From Pseudoduganella violacea (GTDB taxonomy: Bacteria; Pseudomonadota; Gammaproteobacteria; Burkholderiales; Burkholderiaceae_D): a stretch of 64,000 nucleotides of DNA. Made by a program: the position numbers and the translations under genes. Shown piece by piece: positions 24,745-32,460 of this stretch. How positions within the stretch are numbered: position 1 is the stretch's first letter; every line of letters starts with the position of its first letter. Location of the stretch: contig NZ_JACHXD010000017.1 in the NCBI RefSeq assembly GCF_014191875.1, forward strand, positions 1 to 64,000, in the 5' to 3' direction. Below the pieces are notes generated by a model that was not told the DNA's origin, searched no databases, and saw only the letters and a program-made list of their open reading frames with translations.

Positions 24745-26960
24745 GCGGACTCCTTGTCCGCCTTGGCGGATTTCAGGGTGCCGCGCAGGCTGTCCAGCGA
24801 GACGAAGTAGCCGTCGGCGCCGATGCGGGTCAGCGCTTCGCCCGCATTGCTGCGGCGCTTGCGTTCCTTGACCAGCGGCGGGCAGGCGTGATCGTCGTAA
24901 TACATCACCATGCAATCGAGGCAGAGCAGGCATTCCATCTGGTCGATCTTGCCCTTGGCGTCGATGGCGTGCGAGCCGCAGCCGGAGGCGCAGGCGTGGC
25001 AGGTTTCGCATTCGGCCTTGCGTTTCAGGCCGAACAGGCGGAAGCGGCCGGGAATGGCCAGACCGGCGCCCAGCGGGCAGATGTATTTGCAGTATGGGCG
25101 TTCGCTAATCAGGGAGAAACCCATGATCGCGCCGATGAAGACCCAGAACGGCCAGGTGCGGTTCCACACGCCGACCAGGAAGGTGGTCTTGAACGGTTCG
25201 ATCTCGGCCAGGTGCTCGGCCAGTTCCATCGAGTACAGCGACACGCCGACCAGCACCGCGAACACGCCGTATTTGACCCAGCGCAGCTTGTCGTGCAGTG
25301 CTTTGGGCAGCAGGCGCTGGTAGCGTTTCAGGCCGATGATTTCACCGAGCTTGAAGGTCAGGTGCTGCAGGGAACCGAAGGGGCACAGCCAGCCGCAGAA
25401 CAGGCCACGGCCCCACAGCAGCACGCTGGCGATGATGAACCACCAGAAGATGAAGATGAAGGGGTCGGACAGGAACAGCTCCCACTTCCACTGGTTGAGC
25501 AGGGAGTGGAACCAGGTCATGACCTGGGTGATGCTGGGCTGTGCCTTCAGGTAGAAGCCGAAGAAGCCGACGCTGGCGATCCACAGGAAGGTGCGCGGAC
25601 GGCTGATCCAAGGCTTGCTCTTGCGGTTCGACATGCGCACCAGGCGGTCGCGCTGCGAGTACAGGATCACGGTCGCGGCCAGCAGGGCCACGAACAGCAC
25701 GATCTCTGGAATGCGGCTGGACCAGATGCCCTTCCACAGCGCTTCCGGTTTCACGACCTTGGGATGGCCGCCTTCCAGGTAGCGCGCGGGCAGCCAGTAT
25801 TCCTGGTCGAAGTGGATGAAGCTGCGCTGGTTGGTCTTGTTGTCCTGTTTATTGGCCAGCAGCGTCAGTTGCCATGGCCAGGCCGGATTGAACTGGGCCG
25901 AGCGCACGATGAAGATGGCCGATTCCTTGAATTCCGGCGTATCGCCGGGCACCAGGCGGTACAGGTTGAGGTAGTCGGTGTCGCGGAAGGTGAAGCTCAA
26001 CGCGTCCTGGCGCACCTGGATGCGGTCGTAGATGCCGCCGCGCACGAAGCCCGAACCCTTGAACGAAGCCTGGCCCTTGGCGATGATGAACAGCGCGTGG
26101 TCGGTCGGCTTCAGGTCTTCCATCAGGCGGCGGTAGCCCTGCTCGCCGAGGATGCTCTTGCCGATGGTCGGCGTGTTCAGGTAACCGAAATACAAGTCCA
26201 TATACGGACCGGCGCTATTGTCGCCGCCCACTTCGGAGGCTTTCACCACCATGTGCTGGATGCTGCCCTCGGCGGCCAGCTGGTCCCAGTTCAGGCGCTC
26301 GTCGACAGCCGTGAAGCGGGCCGGCGGCCGCGCTTCCACGGTGAAGATGCCGACCTGGCGGCCGATCTCGTAGGCGCTGCGCGAAATGACCTGGTTTTCG
26401 GCGATGGCGGTGACGGTGGCGCCGCTGATGGCGTCCAGGCCGGCGCCGGTGGCGGAACCACCATGGCCGATTTCCAGCTTGGCGTCGCCGCTTTTGCCGA
26501 CGTATTGCTTGACGAAGTCCAGCAGCACGGATTCGGGAATGCCGGCCAGCAGAATCGGCTCGGAGTGTTTCAGCACGCGCACGCCGCTGATAATGCCCTT
26601 CTTATCCATGCCGATCAGGGTGACGACCGGTTTGCCGGAGTAAGCGGGAATGTCCACCACGTCGGTGGAGAGGAAGACGTAGCCGACGATTTCTTCCTTG
26701 CCGTCCTTGCCTGCGCCAAAGGCTTCCACATAGGTGGGCGAGCCTTTGCGCTGCGAGAATCGGGTGGCCTGCGGCATCACGTCGCGGCAGGGAGCAAAGC
26801 CGCATAAATCGGGGCCATGCATCAGTTGTTCGGGAAGTTCGGCTTCGTAGGTGGCGGCGCGGCCCGGCTGCGGCAGCAGCAGGATGATAAGGGCGAGCAC
26901 CAGCGACAGCAAGGCTAGCGTCTGCTGCCATGCCGTGCGGCTTGGTTTGATCGGTTTCAT
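24741..26960 (-). CDS. nosR: NosR, membrane flavo/iron-sulphur protein for N2O reduction
   Basis: A 739-residue integral membrane protein. The periplasmic N-terminal FMN-binding domain (~60-410) includes the region SGATVTAIAENQV, whose Ser/Thr is the likely covalent FMN site. About five membrane segments follow in the middle (~420-620). The cytoplasmic C-terminus has two cysteine clusters (CKYICPLGAG; CETCHACASGCG and CLLCLDC) for 4Fe-4S centres. NosR feeds electrons to and activates NosZ. ATG 26960 is chosen; ATG 26975 is an alternative, and neither has a strong SD. A hairpin separates it from nosZ, and it overlaps nosD. Confidence 0.93.
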   Translation of the reverse strand: MKPIKPSRTAWQQTLALLSLVLALIILLLPQPGRAATYEAELPEQLMHGPDLCGFAPCRDVMPQATRFSQRKGSPTYVEAFGAGKDGKEEIVGYVFLSTDVVDIPAYSGKPVVTLIGMDKKGIISGVRVLKHSEPILLAGIPESVLLDFVKQYVGKSGDAKLEIGHGGSATGAGLDAISGATVTAIAENQVISRSAYEIGRQVGIFTVEARPPARFTAVDERLNWDQLAAEGSIQHMVVKASEVGGDNSAGPYMDLYFGYLNTPTIGKSILGEQGYRRLMEDLKPTDHALFIIAKGQASFKGSGFVRGGIYDRIQVRQDALSFTFRDTDYLNLYRLVPGDTPEFKESAIFIVRSAQFNPAWPWQLTLLANKQDNKTNQRSFIHFDQEYWLPARYLEGGHPKVVKPEALWKGIWSSRIPEIVLFVALLAATVILYSQRDRLVRMSNRKSKPWISRPRTFLWIASVGFFGFYLKAQPSITQVMTWFHSLLNQWKWELFLSDPFIFIFWWFIIASVLLWGRGLFCGWLCPFGSLQHLTFKLGEIIGLKRYQRLLPKALHDKLRWVKYGVFAVLVGVSLYSMELAEHLAEIEPFKTTFLVGVWNRTWPFWVFIGAIMGFSLISERPYCKYICPLGAGLAIPGRFRLFGLKRKAECETCHACASGCGSHAIDAKGKIDQMECLLCLDCMVMYYDDHACPPLVKERKRRSNAGEALTRIGADGYFVSLDSLRGTLKSAKADKESA

Positions 26961-26978
26961 ATGATGGCGATACAAAAC

Positions 26979-27002
26979 AGCCGCGCGCCGGGGCGCGCGG
27001 CT
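26979..27002 (-). terminator. nosZ-nosR intercistronic hairpin (attenuator or mRNA stabiliser)
   Basis: Perfect 11-bp arms (AGCCGCGCGCC and its complement) with a 2-base loop lie 7 bases after the nosZ stop. Only a short GTTTTG follows on the minus strand, so termination would be partial. It would allow more nosZ than nosR product. Confidence 0.6.
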
Positions 27003-27009
27003 GGCTTAC

Positions 27010-28947
27010 TTAAGCTTCAACGATGAAGCGGCTGCGCATTTCAAGGTGCAAAGCGTGGCAGAAGTGGGTGCAATACATCCAGAACACACCAGCATGATCG
27101 GCCTTGAAGGTAACCGATTTGGTTGCCTGCGGGTTGACGATGAAGTTGATGTTGTAGGTCGGGATGGCGCAACCGTGGGTCAGGTCTTCCACCTTGTCAT
27201 GGTTGGTCAGCGTGATGGTGACTTCGTCGCCCTTCTTCACCTTGATCTCAGGCATGCTGTAGGACGGTGCCTGGGACATCAGGCGCACATGCACCTTGTT
27301 GCCTTGGCGGGTGATGCCGGCGGTTTCCGGTTTCACCGCGTTCGGGAAGTCGTCCATATTCTGCACCTGGACGGTTTTCACGATATCGCGGCGCACGATG
27401 ATGCCGTCGTGCGGCTCGGAGTAGGCGGTGTGGTCGGCCAGCAGGCGCAGTTTATCGCCGCTGATGTCGATCAGCTGCTCGGTTTCCACGTGCAGCGGGC
27501 CTACCGGCAGGAAGCGGTCTTTCGAGAACTTGTTGCCCGAGTTGAGCAGCTTGCCGTCGGCTTCCTTGGTTTCACCCATGGAGGAGTAGATGTGGCCAGG
27601 CTGGTAATGCACGTCCATTTTTTCCAGCACGACCTTGACGTTCTTGTCGCCCTTGTACTGGGCGATGGCGGCGTCCACATTCCATTTCACGCACTGGCTG
27701 TCCAGGAACAGCGAGGTGTAGGCATTGCCGCGACCGTCGAAGGCGGTGTGCAGCGGGCCCAGGCCCACTTCAGGCTCGGCCACCACGGCGTCGCGCGGCT
27801 CTTTCAGCTCGCCGTTGAACCACTTGGCAACCAGATCCAGCTGGATCACGGTGGCGGTTGGCGACAGCTTGCCGGAGCAGACGAAGTACTTGCCGTCCGG
27901 GCTGGCGTTCACGCCGTGCGGGTTTTTCGCCACTGGCACGTAGCAGACCAGCGCGGATTTCGGATCGGGGTTGGAAGCGGCGCGGCCATCGACCACAGGC
28001 ACTTTGGAGGTGCCGATGGTGGTGAACTTGCCTTCCTTGACGGCTTTCTCGATACGCTCGATGTGGAAGAAGGCGCAGGCGTCGCGTTCGGCCGACATCA
28101 TGCCGGCCAGGTCGTAGCCGTTTTCGGTGTTGTACTGGTTGGAAGCGGCGAACTTGCCGTCGTAGGTGGTGGCCACCAGGTCCATATTGCCGTCCACGCG
28201 GCACTGCCATTTCACTTCCATGGTTTCCGCGTTCACGCAGGTGAACAGGGTGCCCCATTTGGTGGGATCATTCACGTCCTTGCCGTCGTTACCGAAGGGG
28301 ATGTGGAATTCGGCGCCGCAGAATACGCGGGTGGTGTAGTTGATCTTCTCGTCGACCGGGTCGCGCTTGTCCGGGAACAGGCCGTGGAAGCCCTGGATAT
28401 TCGGAATGTCGGTGATCTTGTCGCACTCCATGATGTCCATGCGGATGCGCGCCAGACGGCCATGCAGTTTGTCGTTGATGAACAGCCAGCGGCCGTCATA
28501 GGTGCCGTCCTTGTAGCTGCCGTGGACGTGGTGGGTGTCGCCGGTGGTGTACTTCAGCGAACCGTCGGCCTTGGTGCCGAGAATGGCACGGGACTCGTTA
28601 GTGATGCCCCAACCGACCATGCAGTCGGTGTTAAACACCGGAATGCGCTTCAGCGTGCGGCCCGAAGGCATGCCGATGATGCGCGCTTCGCCGGCGTGGC
28701 CGGCACTGATGAAGGAATAGTACTCGTCCAGCTGGCCCGGTGGCACTTCAATGCTGTGCGCGCCGCCGCCTTTGGCTGCGGGCGCCGCGCCGGCGGCCGG
28801 TTTCGCTGCGTTGGCGCCGTTATCCTTGCACGCCACCAGCCCCATCGAGACACCGGCCAAACCCAGTGCCGCGCTCTTACCGAGGAAACCACGGCGTCCG
28901 GTCAGGATACCCTCTTCGGCGTTTTGCTTATCATCCCTGCTGCTCAT
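27010..28947 (-). CDS. nosZ: NosZ, nitrous oxide reductase (Tat-exported, clade I type)
   Basis: A 645-residue copper enzyme reducing N2O to N2 in the periplasm. The N-terminus has a twin-arginine signal (TGRRGFLGKSAALGLAG), typical of clade I. The beta-propeller carries the CuZ histidines (for example DTHHVHGSYKDG and EPHDGII). The C-terminal cupredoxin has the CuA motif CTHFCHALHLEM (~626-637). ATG 28947 has a GGGAGAAG ribosome binding site; the frame extends to 29016, but that part does not fit the family. It is the first gene of nosZRDFYL, with an FNR-like box 108-121 bases upstream. Confidence 0.97.
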   Translation of the reverse strand: MSSRDDKQNAEEGILTGRRGFLGKSAALGLAGVSMGLVACKDNGANAAKPAAGAAPAAKGGGAHSIEVPPGQLDEYYSFISAGHAGEARIIGMPSGRTLKRIPVFNTDCMVGWGITNESRAILGTKADGSLKYTTGDTHHVHGSYKDGTYDGRWLFINDKLHGRLARIRMDIMECDKITDIPNIQGFHGLFPDKRDPVDEKINYTTRVFCGAEFHIPFGNDGKDVNDPTKWGTLFTCVNAETMEVKWQCRVDGNMDLVATTYDGKFAASNQYNTENGYDLAGMMSAERDACAFFHIERIEKAVKEGKFTTIGTSKVPVVDGRAASNPDPKSALVCYVPVAKNPHGVNASPDGKYFVCSGKLSPTATVIQLDLVAKWFNGELKEPRDAVVAEPEVGLGPLHTAFDGRGNAYTSLFLDSQCVKWNVDAAIAQYKGDKNVKVVLEKMDVHYQPGHIYSSMGETKEADGKLLNSGNKFSKDRFLPVGPLHVETEQLIDISGDKLRLLADHTAYSEPHDGIIVRRDIVKTVQVQNMDDFPNAVKPETAGITRQGNKVHVRLMSQAPSYSMPEIKVKKGDEVTITLTNHDKVEDLTHGCAIPTYNINFIVNPQATKSVTFKADHAGVFWMYCTHFCHALHLEMRSRFIVEA

Positions 28948-29054
28948 TTTTCTTCTCCCTTGTTTCTGGAAATGCCGATTCAAGGGATGGTGCAGCTGCA
29001 ATGCGGACCACCCCATCGACGGCCGTATTGTGGTCGTGCCCCCGAGAAAGACAA

Positions 29055-29068
29055 ATGATGTGGATCAA
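29055..29068 (-). promoter_or_regulatory. FNR/Dnr-type box upstream of nosZ
   Basis: On the minus strand TTGATCCACATCAT matches TTGAT-N4-ATCAA at 9 of 10 positions. It lies 108 bases from the nosZ start and points to control by an FNR/Dnr/Nnr-class regulator. The same motif type stands upstream of ubiU, which would tie quinone supply and N2O reduction together. The 299 bases between nosZ and the next gene hold no other feature that I see. Confidence 0.65.
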
Positions 29069-29246
29069 GCTTTTCCTCTGGTAGTAACCCGACTAGGTCG
29101 AAATAACTAGGCGCGCAAAACCGCCGGCGGACGGGCTACCGCATTTGCCGAATGGCTTGGCGGCGGGCGGATTCGCACAATGGCCCCAGCAGCATCAGGG
29201 TCGCCGAAAACTGCGCAGAGTAGGCAAGCAAGTGGAGGAACGCAGC

Positions 29247-30275
29247 ATGTCTATCAAAGAAATGAAAGCCAGGGTCAAGTCAATGATGGCCGCGAAATAT
29301 GGCATCCCCCTCCCCGGCAACCTGGCGCCAAGGGAAGACGCGGAGCTGGAAGCCGCCTTCTTTGTGCGCGCCCAGGATGCGAAGGTCATTCGCGTGGTTT
29401 GCCGGAAGAGCCATTATGCGATTTCCTTCCGCACCGCGGGCGAGCACACCCTGTACCGCATCAATCAGGGCAATCCCTGCAAGGGTCACAAAATCATGAC
29501 CAAGTCCATCAAGCCTGTCCGCGCGCAGGGCGATGCCATCCAATACAGCTATGAAGGTCTAAGCGAGGACGATTTCGCGCAGTTTCGAGGCCTGGTCGGC
29601 TATCCGGTCGCTTATCCCGAGAAGCAGAGCGGTCCGCTGGAAGGCATCTGGGCCATCAAGAATGCGAACGGCATCCAGAGGATGCCCATTCAGGAGGCAA
29701 GGTCAGTGCAAGACCTGAGCGGCTTTTTCACCGGCGACTATGATATGCACGATCTGCTGAAATTCTCCCACGGCCGCTGCAACCGCATCCTGGCCGGCAC
29801 GCCGGACGAAGCCAGCGCCATCGACGCCTTCAACAGCGCCATCCTGAATGAAGACAAGGAGCGCAAGAACCGGGTAACGGCTTCGCTGGCCGCGACACCC
29901 GAGGCCCGCCTGCGCGCTTCGGAATACGCGCTGATCCGGCACGGCGCCCAGACTTCCTTCTTCTCCTATCTTTTGGGGCCGGGCCGTCACGAACTCGAAG
30001 TTCCGGAGAACCCTAAATTCCTGCAACTGGAAGCCGCGGTCAACAATATTGATCCGAACATCTGCATCTTCGATCCCCAGGGCCAGGCTTACATCCTGAA
30101 AGGGGTGGCCGAAATCTACAGCTACTACGCCCTGAACAATCTGTTGGACCAGATCCCCTTCTACTACTTCTTCAAGGATCTGCGCTCCGACCCGCTCTAC
30201 AAAAAAGAGCTGAAAAAATTCTCTATCGAGATCAACAGCTACATCAAGGGTTGCATGCAGGAGGAAACCAGTTGA
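29247..30275 (+). CDS. Putative oedema-factor/CyaA/ExoY-like nucleotidyl cyclase
   Basis: A 342-residue soluble protein. The order and spacing of key motifs resemble class II (anthrax EF/Bordetella CyaA/ExoY) cyclases. CKGHKIMTK gives K79 and K86, seven apart like ExoY K81/K88. FTGDYDMHDLL supplies D164 and D166 (EF: TADYDLF). RHGAQ at H232 recalls the HGTEQ loop. ICIFDPQGQAYIL near 274 matches the EF stretch IFIINPEGEFIL. The canonical asparagine after HG is not obvious, so activity may be altered. No signal peptide; delivery by a secretion system or an intracellular role are both possible. GGAGG precedes ATG 29247. The match is by eye. Confidence 0.5.
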   Translation: MSIKEMKARVKSMMAAKYGIPLPGNLAPREDAELEAAFFVRAQDAKVIRVVCRKSHYAISFRTAGEHTLYRINQGNPCKGHKIMTKSIKPVRAQGDAIQYSYEGLSEDDFAQFRGLVGYPVAYPEKQSGPLEGIWAIKNANGIQRMPIQEARSVQDLSGFFTGDYDMHDLLKFSHGRCNRILAGTPDEASAIDAFNSAILNEDKERKNRVTASLAATPEARLRASEYALIRHGAQTSFFSYLLGPGRHELEVPENPKFLQLEAAVNNIDPNICIFDPQGQAYILKGVAEIYSYYALNNLLDQIPFYYFFKDLRSDPLYKKELKKFSIEINSYIKGCMQEETS

Positions 30276-30435
30276 TACAGCATTGATCAAAACCAAAGGA
30301 AAAATCGATACAGACAAAACAAAAGTAGGCGCCTTATCGTATATCGAAATTAAATATTGCATAACGCGCCGAAATTGCAAAAAATCTCATTTGCTTTAGA
30401 ATCATTGCCTTTATCAGAGTCCAAGGACCGGAGAC

Positions 30436-31806
30436 ATGATTGCAGATGAAAAGAACGAGCTAAAACGAGGACTCAAAAGCCGCCACATTCAGCTGATCGC
30501 GCTCGGCGGCGCCATCGGCACCGGGCTGTTTCTGGGCATCGCCCAAACCATCCAGATGGCCGGGCCCTCGGTGCTGCTGGGCTATGCGGCGGCGGGCTTC
30601 ATTGCTTTCTTGATCATGCGCCAGCTGGGCGAGATGGTGGTCGATGAGCCGGTGGTCGGCTCCTTCAGCTACTTCGCCGATAAATACTGCGGCCACCTGG
30701 CCGGCTTCCTCTCGGGCTGGAATTACTGGGTGTTGTATGTGCTGGTCAGCATGGCCGAGCTGTCGGCCGTGGGCATCTATATACAATACTGGTGGCCGGC
30801 GATACCGACCTGGGTCTCGGCGTTGGGCTTCTTCGTCATCATCAATTCCATCAGCCTGCTGAACGTGAAAGCCTTCGGCGAGATGGAATTCTGGTTCGCC
30901 ATCATCAAGGTCGTGGCCATCGTCGGCATGATCGTGTTCGGCGGCTATCTGCTCGCTTCGGGCAAGGCCGGGCCGGAAGCGGCGGTCGCCAATCTGTGGC
31001 AGCACGGCGGCTTCTTCCCGAACGGCGTGGGCGGCTTGGTGATGGCCATGGCCGTCATCATGTTTTCCTTCGGCGGCCTGGAACTGGTCGGCATCACGGC
31101 GGCCGAGGCGGACAATCCGTCCAAGACCATTCCAAGCGCCACCAACCAGGCCATCTACCGCATCCTGATCTTCTATATCGGCGCGCTGGGCGTGCTGCTC
31201 TCGCTCTACCCATGGCAGAAAGTCGTCACCGGCGGCAGCCCCTTCGTGCTGATCTTCCACGCGCTGAACAGCGAGGCGGTGGCGACGGTGCTGAATATCG
31301 TGGTGCTGACGGCGGCGCTGTCGGTGTATAACAGCTGCGTGTACTGCAACAGCCGCATGCTGTACGGTCTGGCGATCCAGGGCAATGCGCCGCGCTCCCT
31401 GCTTAAAGTGAACCGCCGCGGCGTGCCGCTAACGGCGCTGGGCGTGTCGGCCGTGGCCACCGCGATCTGCGTCATGATCAACTACCTGGCGCCGGAAAAG
31501 GCACTGGGGATGCTGATGGGCCTCGTGGTATCGGCCCTGATCATCAACTGGGCCATGATCAGCTGGATCCACCTGCGCTTCCGCGCGCAGAAGGCGGCCG
31601 AGGGCAAGACCACGGTCTTCCGCAGCCTGGGCTACCCGCTGACCAATTATCTGTGCCTGGTCTTCCTGGCCGCGATCCTGGTGGTGATGTTCATGACGCC
31701 GGGCCTGCGCCTGTCGGTCTACCTGATTCCGGTATGGCTGGCCGTGCTGGGCGTCGGCTACTGGAGCAAACAGCGCGGCGCGGCCGCCGCTGCCGCCAAG
31801 GCCTGA
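30436..31806 (+). CDS. Aromatic amino acid (phenylalanine) permease, PheP/AroP family
   Basis: A 456-residue APC-family transporter with 12 expected membrane helices. It is very close to E. coli PheP across its length: RHIQLIALGGAIGTGLFLGI, QLGEMVVDEPVVGSF, FSGWNYWVLYVLV-type helix 3, IMFSFGGLELVGITAAEADN, and YNSCVYCNSRMLYGLA. It should import phenylalanine or related aromatic amino acids with protons at the inner membrane. PheP and AroP cannot be separated with certainty. Monocistronic: a 6-bp hairpin (31810-31827) follows. Transported phenylalanine could feed the phenylpyruvate decarboxylase, a speculative link. Confidence 0.88.
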   Translation: MIADEKNELKRGLKSRHIQLIALGGAIGTGLFLGIAQTIQMAGPSVLLGYAAAGFIAFLIMRQLGEMVVDEPVVGSFSYFADKYCGHLAGFLSGWNYWVLYVLVSMAELSAVGIYIQYWWPAIPTWVSALGFFVIINSISLLNVKAFGEMEFWFAIIKVVAIVGMIVFGGYLLASGKAGPEAAVANLWQHGGFFPNGVGGLVMAMAVIMFSFGGLELVGITAAEADNPSKTIPSATNQAIYRILIFYIGALGVLLSLYPWQKVVTGGSPFVLIFHALNSEAVATVLNIVVLTAALSVYNSCVYCNSRMLYGLAIQGNAPRSLLKVNRRGVPLTALGVSAVATAICVMINYLAPEKALGMLMGLVVSALIINWAMISWIHLRFRAQKAAEGKTTVFRSLGYPLTNYLCLVFLAAILVVMFMTPGLRLSVYLIPVWLAVLGVGYWSKQRGAAAAAAKA

Positions 31807-31834
31807 GAACCCGCCACCGCAGGCGGGATACGAG

Positions 31835-31872
31835 GCATAAGCTTTCGTGCTAGCATTAGGCCTAGCTTATGC
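31835..31872. promoter_or_regulatory. Inverted repeat before the Fur-family gene
   Basis: GCATAAGC and GCTTATGC are perfect 8-bp complements 22 bases apart, with a second pair GCTAG/CTAGC between them. They end 7 bases before the start codon at 31880. Possible autoregulatory site or mRNA hairpin. Confidence 0.35.
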
Positions 31873-31879
31873 CAGTATC

Positions 31880-32314
31880 ATGAATATAACGAAATCCACC
31901 GAACACCGCGCTGAATCCCTGATCCGGGAGACCGGCGCGCGCCTGACCAAGCCGCGTTCGCGCGTGCTGGCCTTCCTGCTGCAGCAGGACGAACCGCTGA
32001 CCCACCATGAAATCCAGGAGCGCCTGCCGGGCGATGTGCTGGACTCCGTCACCCTCTACCGCGTGCTGGAATGGCTGACCGAACATGGCATGATCCACCG
32101 CATCGCCGGGGCCGACCAGGTCTGGCGCTTCAACGCGGGCGCCGCCCAACATGGTCATGAACACGCCCATTTCCAATGCACCAGCTGCGAAAGCGTGACC
32201 TGCTTCACCGATATCAATCTGCCGCGCAAGGTCAAGCTGCCGGCCGGCTTTGTCAGCCAGGAAGTCGACTTCCTCATCAAGGGCACCTGCCCGCGCTGCT
32301 CCGGCGGCAAATAA
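31880..32314 (+). CDS. Fur/Zur-family metalloregulator
   Basis: A 144-residue regulator with an N-terminal winged helix (LTKPRSRVLAFLLQQDEPLTHHEI ... DSVTLYRVLEWLTEHGMI) and a C-terminal metal-binding dimer domain with HGHEHAHFQCTSCESV and CPRC, the structural zinc cysteines. The short form and motif pattern fit the Zur-like branch more than Fur, but the sensed metal is uncertain. ATG 31880 starts the family-like MNITKSTEHRAESLI. A terminator and two palindromic operators follow, then the TonB-receptor operon, which it probably represses. Confidence 0.85.
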   Translation: MNITKSTEHRAESLIRETGARLTKPRSRVLAFLLQQDEPLTHHEIQERLPGDVLDSVTLYRVLEWLTEHGMIHRIAGADQVWRFNAGAAQHGHEHAHFQCTSCESVTCFTDINLPRKVKLPAGFVSQEVDFLIKGTCPRCSGGK

Positions 32315-32332
32315 CTCCCCTCTTCCGCATCG

Positions 32333-32373
32333 GCCCGCGCCGCGCTCTGTCGCCGCGTGGGCTTTTATTTTTT
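32333..32373 (+). terminator. Rho-independent terminator after the Fur-family gene
   Basis: GCCCGCG pairs with CGTGGGC (one G-T pair), with a 16-base loop, followed by TTTTATTTTTT, 18 bases after the stop at 32314. It isolates the regulator from the TonB operon. Confidence 0.75.
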
Positions 32374-32394
32374 AATGCAACTATGTTGCGTTAA
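32372..32394. promoter_or_regulatory. Operator 1 upstream of the TonB receptor
   Basis: TTAATGCAACT-A-TGTTGCGTTAA, a 23-bp palindrome matching itself at 9 of 11 arm positions. It repeats almost exactly 39 bases downstream. A site for the adjacent Fur/Zur-family protein is inferred. Confidence 0.65.
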
Positions 32395-32410
32395 CAATTT
32401 TGCCGCTTTA

Positions 32411-32433
32411 TTATAGCAACTCAGTTGCATTAA
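32411..32433. promoter_or_regulatory. Operator 2 upstream of the TonB receptor
   Basis: TTATAGCAACT-C-AGTTGCATTAA shares the GCAACT-N-GTTGC core and the TTAACAA flank with operator 1. It ends 27 bases before the start codon at 32461, a position that would block transcription or translation start. Confidence 0.65.
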
Positions 32434-32460
32434 CAAATTCCCCAATCAAGCGGAGCATCA

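Noticed and set aside
24745..25011. Longer start for nosD
   Set aside because: The extension lies within nosR and removes the signal peptide; ATG 24744 has the ATGA coupling and a proper signal.
28948..29016. Longer start for nosZ
   Set aside because: The added residues do not look like the family; ATG 28947 has the SD and the twin-arginine signal follows at the right distance.
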